Made by a program: the position numbers and the translations under genes. Shown here one piece after another: positions 58,948-64,000 of a stretch of 64,000 nucleotides of DNA. The notes below the pieces were generated by a model, which was not told where the DNA came from, searched no databases, and saw nothing but the letters and a program-made list of their open reading frames with translations. The DNA comes from Gordionus sp. m RMFG-2023. Taxonomy: Eukaryota > Nematomorpha > Gordioida > Chordodea > Parachordodidae. The stretch is from contig NC_088776.1 in assembly GCF_954871325.1 (NCBI RefSeq), positions 36,938,508 through 37,002,507 of the forward strand. Reading direction: 5' to 3'. Positions within the stretch are counted from its first letter, which is position 1, and each line of letters begins with the position of its first letter.

Positions 58948-59736
58948 TAGGGCTGTGCCGATCCACATATTTTTCACCGATCCGATATTGCTTCAAAACC
59001 AATCCGATACCTATCTGATATTTATAACCCCCCGCCCCCTTTCCATTGAACCAAATGTAATTTAGAAATCAATATTTTTTATGCAAAAAATCGAATTATG
59101 CATTTAATTTAATTTTTTTATTTCTGCAATTAAGACTAATTAAAAAAAATATATTTAATAATATATCCATTTTATGTTGGTATGAGTTATAAAATTGTAA
59201 TATTTAATAATTATAATATATTAGATTTATAAAATAAATATGAGAGCCTCTAGATTTTCTGGCAATAAGCTTCTACGATATGGACTATCTATATCCCCTG
59301 CCGTACTGAAGGCAGAATCAGATGATTCCGCAGATAATGCATTTTGCAAAATTATCTTTGTCTTTTGTAAAATATTTCCATAATTGAGATACCATATTTA
59401 AAAAAATTCTTTTATTATAAGTATAAATAATAAAATTGGCGTTATTATTTAAAAAGATTTAAAATAATAAAAAATTTTTAAATACTATAAATCTATTTAA
59501 AAAAAGATATAAAATTTAGAGGGTGTTGTGCATTTGCATTGCATTGTTTAAAAAAAATTATTTAGAAAATATTATAATGATGTAAAATAAATATACATAA
59601 CATAAAATAACAAAAATAAAAAGTAAAAAGATCGGATCGGATCGATTTTTTATAGGTATCGGCCCGATTCGATATTTTTAGAAGATGCTAAATATCGGTG
59701 CCGATCCGATCCGATATTTAATATCGGCACAGCCCT
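58948..59736. mobile_element. Non-autonomous ZBED-type hAT
   Basis: The ends TAGGGCTGTGCCGATCC and ATCGGCACAGCCCT are inverted. The flanks ACTTTTTT (58940-58947) and GCTTTTTT (59737-59744) match at 7 of 8. CGGATCGGATCG clusters lie near the right end. It is a shorter sister of the element at 42771-43854 and has no coding content. Confidence 0.88.
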
Positions 59737-59744
59737 GCTTTTTT

Positions 59745-60649
59745 CAAGCAGTAACTCGGGTAAGGCTAGCGTCTGGTTCGGCTCCATCTTTGTAATCAGT
59801 TAGGTTCGGTCTTTGTCTGAGCATAGTTTTAAAAGAAACCAAATAAAATTAACAAATTTAGGTGTCCAAAAAGATGAATCACATAAACTTCATTATTTTT
59901 ATATCGTGGGTTAGAGTTATATGAGATGATTATGGTTATATAATATTCGGGCTGTTATTTGAATAATTTTTTTTTATTTTGTTCACTACATATAGAGAGT
60001 CATTCATTCTTTTTTTAGGAGGGGACATGTCTCCATGTCTAATACGCATCAATAGTATTCTAAAATCTTATAGTTTATCGCTTAATACATAAAACTTTGG
60101 CACAATAAAATATATATGCTAAAAGTAACATAAAAAGAGTAATTAAGATCATTCTAGTATGCTACTTATCCTTTATTCTTAATAATCTAAAAATAAGTCA
60201 TTTTTGGTCAATGAGTCTCTAAGTTTATATGGACGATCTTGCCAAGACGATTAACGTCTTTTAGTAGTTAGGTTTCCAGCCTTGATAAAATATTTCACTA
60301 CAGAAATAGGTTGTTAGGAAAATAATTGTTAGCATTTATGAATTCAAATTAGAGTAGGTCTCTTTGAAACTTATCTAAATTGCCTCATAATTTTAGAAAG
60401 CTACTAATTTTATAACGAAGGTTTTTAAAAAAGTAGGATCCTTTACAATGATGCTTTTAAAAAATTAAAAATGACCCAATTCGAATTTAAATAATATAAA
60501 TAGTTGATTATAAAATTTGCTTGTAATATGAAATCAGAATTAGGATATAATATTATCATATTCATATTCATAATATAATATTAATATTATTTTATATAAA
60601 AATCATATAAAAAAAAGATAATATATGAAGTATAATATTGTTTATATTT
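59745..60649. other. AT-rich DNA, no gene seen
   Basis: No reading frame, repeat or transposon end is recognised in this stretch. Confidence 0.5.
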
Positions 60650-61365
60650 TAATTTAATAGATTAGCATAAGCATGGATATTATTATTTAATCCTCATAAT
60701 CTGATTCTGAAAATTTAAAATCAGATGAATTTACTATGGCCAAATATGATAAATGTTTTACATTAGCATCCTATATTGAAGGAACTAATCCAATGCTTAC
60801 CAAGTGTAAAATGTAGCCAAAATGTATTATATTGTCAAAATCTTCAGGTTCCAATTTAAAAAGACATTTGATTTTAATATTAATTATTTGATTTTATATG
60901 ATATAACTAAGTTAAATCATTAAATTTGAAGAAATAATGCATTTGGGATATTTGATCCCAACAATAACGATAGTTATTAAGTATAATACCACAATCTCCT
61001 CATCTGCCCCTGTAGAACGCGTTTTTAGGCTAATGCCGTATTAACTGCCAAGTGTTCTTGGCTATCAGATAAATATTTTGAAAACAATTGTTATTAAAAT
61101 TTAATAAGAAAAATTTTTTATAAATAAAAATATCTTTTTATTCGCTATATTATATTATATTTTATTTATAATTATATTATCAAAATAATTATTTTTTAAC
61201 ATGGCTAAAATATATTGTATTAAAAAATATAAGTTTATTTATATTAAATTAAATTTAAAAAAAATTTATCATAAAATTTTGAACGGTTTTATGAACGTGA
61301 ACGCCTTCCTTTTTTTTTGAACATGAACGTGAACGCGTTCGATTTTAGAAATGTTTACAGCACTA
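60650..61365 (+). mobile_element. Deleted copy of the 34.3-kb hAT family
   Basis: Text matching 34685-34960 (the BED exon, here with stops) is joined directly to text matching 36600-37512, including the GAACGCGTTC cluster and the right end GTTTACAGCACTA. About 1.6 kb of coding sequence is deleted, and the left terminus is missing. Divergence from the 34.3-kb copy is clear, so this copy is older. Confidence 0.85.
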
Positions 61366-61503
61366 CATATCACTATAAAGAAGAATTTGAAAGAAAAATT
61401 GGTAAAATTAATAACTTTAAAATAACGACTATAATTCAACATTTCTATAAAAAAAGAAAATTTAAAGCTCAAAATTATTTTTATAAAAATCGAATATAAC
61501 CAA

Positions 61504-61612
61504 AGGTAGAGGCCTGCATGGACTGTCCGAACTTGGGTCGGGAACATTGAAAAATAATTTCCTCGGACTTGGGTCAGGTTATAAGATATGTCCAATGCAA
61601 AGGCCTACCCAA
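61504..61612. mobile_element. Short CCCGG-type MITE
   Basis: GGTAGAGGCCTGCATGG and CCAATGCAAAGGCCTACC are near inverted repeats. Between them lie two copies of ACTTGGGTC(G/A)GG. It has the same general style as the MITEs at 1431 and 6958. Confidence 0.55.
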
Positions 61613-62958
61613 TAATAAATATTAAATACAAATATCCTTAATAATAACTAGTTTCACAAAATGTCAACCAGGATAACTGATATTGATATGTCTTTTTAAT
61701 ATTTTCATTATATTTTTTCTCTATATAAACAATTATTATATCATCTTTTTTCAATATTAATCATGCAAATTATTTTTATATAAATACAATAATTTTTAAA
61801 TTCTATTGTATTTTAGCTTTACTTTTTATTTTTAAACTGAATAAGATATATATATTTATATAAATGAGATGCAACTTTATATGAATATTGATTAGATTAT
61901 GGGGGGTAAATATAATTTTATTTAGGGTGGCAATATGTGAATAAATACACATCATTTTTGTTTGTTAGATATTATAATACTTATACCTACATTATATAAA
62001 TTATTTAGTCTGGCTCGGATCTGATCTAAAAATGTGTGCTCGTGTCCCATCCTTAGGAAAATCCTGGATCCGCCTTTGATAAATTAATATATAATATTTA
62101 CCAATATATAATTATCATCATAATTAATATGAAGATTAGATAGTATTTAAGAAACAATAATTTTAATTATATTATTAACATAATTATTTTTTATTAATTT
62201 AACTTAAAAAAATTATTATATTGTGAGAGGAAATTTTTTTTTTAAAAAAAAGGGGAAGATTTTTTTTTATGAATAAGAAAAAAATCATCAGGGGCTATTG
62301 AATTAATAAAACAAACATAATTTGCCTTAAAGATGCGTATCTATCCTTTGTCCTAAATATAAGCCTTCACGAGGCTCCTTAGAATTTCTTCTGATTTGAC
62401 CCCGACGTCTTTAAAGAAATTATTAATCCAAATCTCTATACATTTTAAAGTAGATCAGATTATTGGTACGAAAATATAATTTGATGAGTCGGTGATCTGG
62501 TATATTGATTTAAAAATTAAAATAAAATTTTTGAGGAAGTAGAAAAAGCAATAGTATTATAAGGGATACTGCTTACAATCTCAGCCTTGTAATAAACCTA
62601 AATAAAAGAATGTTACGAAATTAATAATATGTTTTAGGGGTGGGGCCAATAACAATTACATAAATAGATTGATTTGATATATTGTTTAAATACAATATCA
62701 ACCAATCCCAATACAAATATTAAAAATAGATAAATACATATAATTATTTGGTTTTTTTATCTTAGATGATTATATCACGGTATATATTTTTTTCTTTCTT
62801 TAAATTGCCTAAACTTATTACATCCGATATTTCTTTAGTGTAAATACTAACCTTTCTGTACTGTGATATCAATATTGGTGTTTTTTATAATTGTAGTTTA
62901 TTTTTATTATGGGAATTTTTTACATGTTATCAATTTTTATCTATTCATTTAGGATATA
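61613..62958. other. AT-rich DNA with worn transposon ends
   Basis: No gene is seen. CTTAGGAAAATCCTGGATCC and CGCCTTTG near 62052-62079, and CTGGCTCGGATCTGATC at 62010, are scraps of GC-rich ends. Confidence 0.45.
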
Positions 62959-64000
62959 ATGGATGAAGACCAAATAGTGTTAGTAAATATAGATAATTCT
63001 GATGATACTAATAACGATAATGAACATGAACAAACATCAATATCTAATAAAAGACGAAATACAGCAAAAATCTGGGAATTATATACGAGATGCCATAACA
63101 AAAAGAAGGCTATTTTTAATAAATAAAAAATATCTCTTCCCAATTTTGGAACCTCAGGGTTATGGACACATCTTAGATCCATATACCCAAAATATACAAA
63201 TAAAATTAGCTGTAAAAAAAATTAACACAATAAAATCATTTTTTATTAATAATATAGACTTTTTAATTCAAAATAACTTATCCTTTTCAAAGGTTGAGGA
63301 TATCACTTTTAAAAATTTTATAGCATATATAACCCTTCACTAACATTAGATTCTAGAAAAATACATTAATTATGAAACATTATTATAGCTCTTTTAACAA
63401 TCTAAATTCTGTACTTTCTAAAATTACATCTAAATTTTCATTAAGAATGGACATATGGTCCTCTCCAAATAAAATACCCTATATGGGCATAACAATTCAT
63501 TATATTGGTAATTATTTTAAATTAAATAATCATTTATTAGATTTCATTTCTTTTAAATCAGCAAATAATTCTATTAATATTTAAAATATTTTTAAAGTAA
63601 AATTTGAAATTGATTTTTTTTTGTATTACATTAGATAATTCAAATAATAATTTAGCATTTCTAAAAATTTTAAATCAAAAAGATAATTTTAATTTAAATA
63701 ATGTGTGCATGCTTTTCTCATGTTGTACATTTGGCTGTTATGGCCGCCTTGGAACACTTAAATAAAACTTTATAAGAAAATTTTTAAAATTTTTATATCT
63801 AAATTTAATAAACCTGAAAAAATCTTTCTTGAAAAAAATCTAACTTTAGAATTTCCTCGTCCAAGTTTGGATATACCAACACTTTGGAATTCCATATACC
63901 AAATGCTTGAAAGGGCAATATTGCTCAAACCCTATATGACAATGACAACATATACCAATCATTTACAAAATACCAAAGAAGAAAATTATATTAATGCCTT
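62959..64000 (+). pseudogene. hAT transposase remnant, runs off the window
   Basis: The ATG at 62959 opens MDEDQIVLVNIDNSDDTNN. Next comes a finger-like stretch (KIWELYTRC, GTSGLWTHLRSIYPK), SKVEDITFKNFIAYI near 63290, a WSSPNKIPYMGITIHYIGN region (63450), TLDNSNNNLAFLKIL (63630) and TLWNSIYQMLERAI (63885) of the conserved R-W-N-S block. Small frame changes and stops are frequent. The C-terminal dimerisation region would lie beyond 64000. The family is BED/RICESLEEPER-like hAT by pattern. Confidence 0.75.

Overview
The window is AT-rich animal nuclear DNA (roughly three quarters A+T by eye) made almost entirely of nested transposable elements, with two recognisable host genes. It is eukaryotic because the genes are split by consensus GT...AG introns, many only 43-64 bp long, and because the mobile DNA is hAT and MULE transposons, LINEs, tRNA-like SINEs and LTR elements. 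It is probably metazoan because one exon (55790-56019) encodes a HIF/SIM-type bHLH domain. I cannot name the species.

Layout. 1-11.6 kb: a large nested palindrome. An old BED-type hAT element, bounded by ~190-bp inverted repeats, holds a foldback element. The foldback is split by a 6.2-kb hAT element with an exact 8-bp target duplication, AATAGTTC. That hAT in turn holds a nearly intact restriction-like-endonuclease LINE (2483-5351) and a small MITE. 11.6-17 kb: a broken Ty3/gypsy pol region preceded by a 1.3-kb array of ~27-bp repeats that reads in frame. 17-20.4 kb: one decayed hAT inside another. 20.9-21.9 kb: a compact single-exon EME1 gene, the non-catalytic partner of the MUS81 nuclease, on the minus strand. 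22-25.8 kb: a MULE-family element carrying a 19-exon FLYWCH gene. Its centre is twelve tandem copies of a 113-bp exon-plus-intron unit. 26-33.6 kb: an RTE-type LINE split by a 5.6-kb zf-MYM-type hAT. 33-44 kb: an inverted segment. It can be recognised because a split LTR and an inverted LINE piece lie at its two ends. It contains an LTR element that was itself invaded by a second LTR element, which was invaded by a 3.2-kb hAT. 41.8-45 kb: further hAT pieces, one nested in another. 45-52.2 kb: SINEs, a degraded LINE piece and the fullest RTE-type LINE copy. 52-56 kb: a MITE-like inverted repeat enclosing a tRNA-like sequence, then the bHLH exon. 56-64 kb: probable intron or intergenic DNA with a non-autonomous hAT, a deleted copy of the 34.3-kb hAT family, and the start of another decayed hAT at the right edge.

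The most unusual structure is the exon array. Every middle exon of the FLYWCH/MULE gene is phase 1 at both ends. All twelve 66-nt array exons are open and keep both splice signals, so any number can be spliced in or out without breaking the frame. A second transposon in the window (the hAT at 26.9-32.5 kb) also shows tandem duplication of exon-intron modules. All gene models are read directly from the sequence and none is backed by transcripts.
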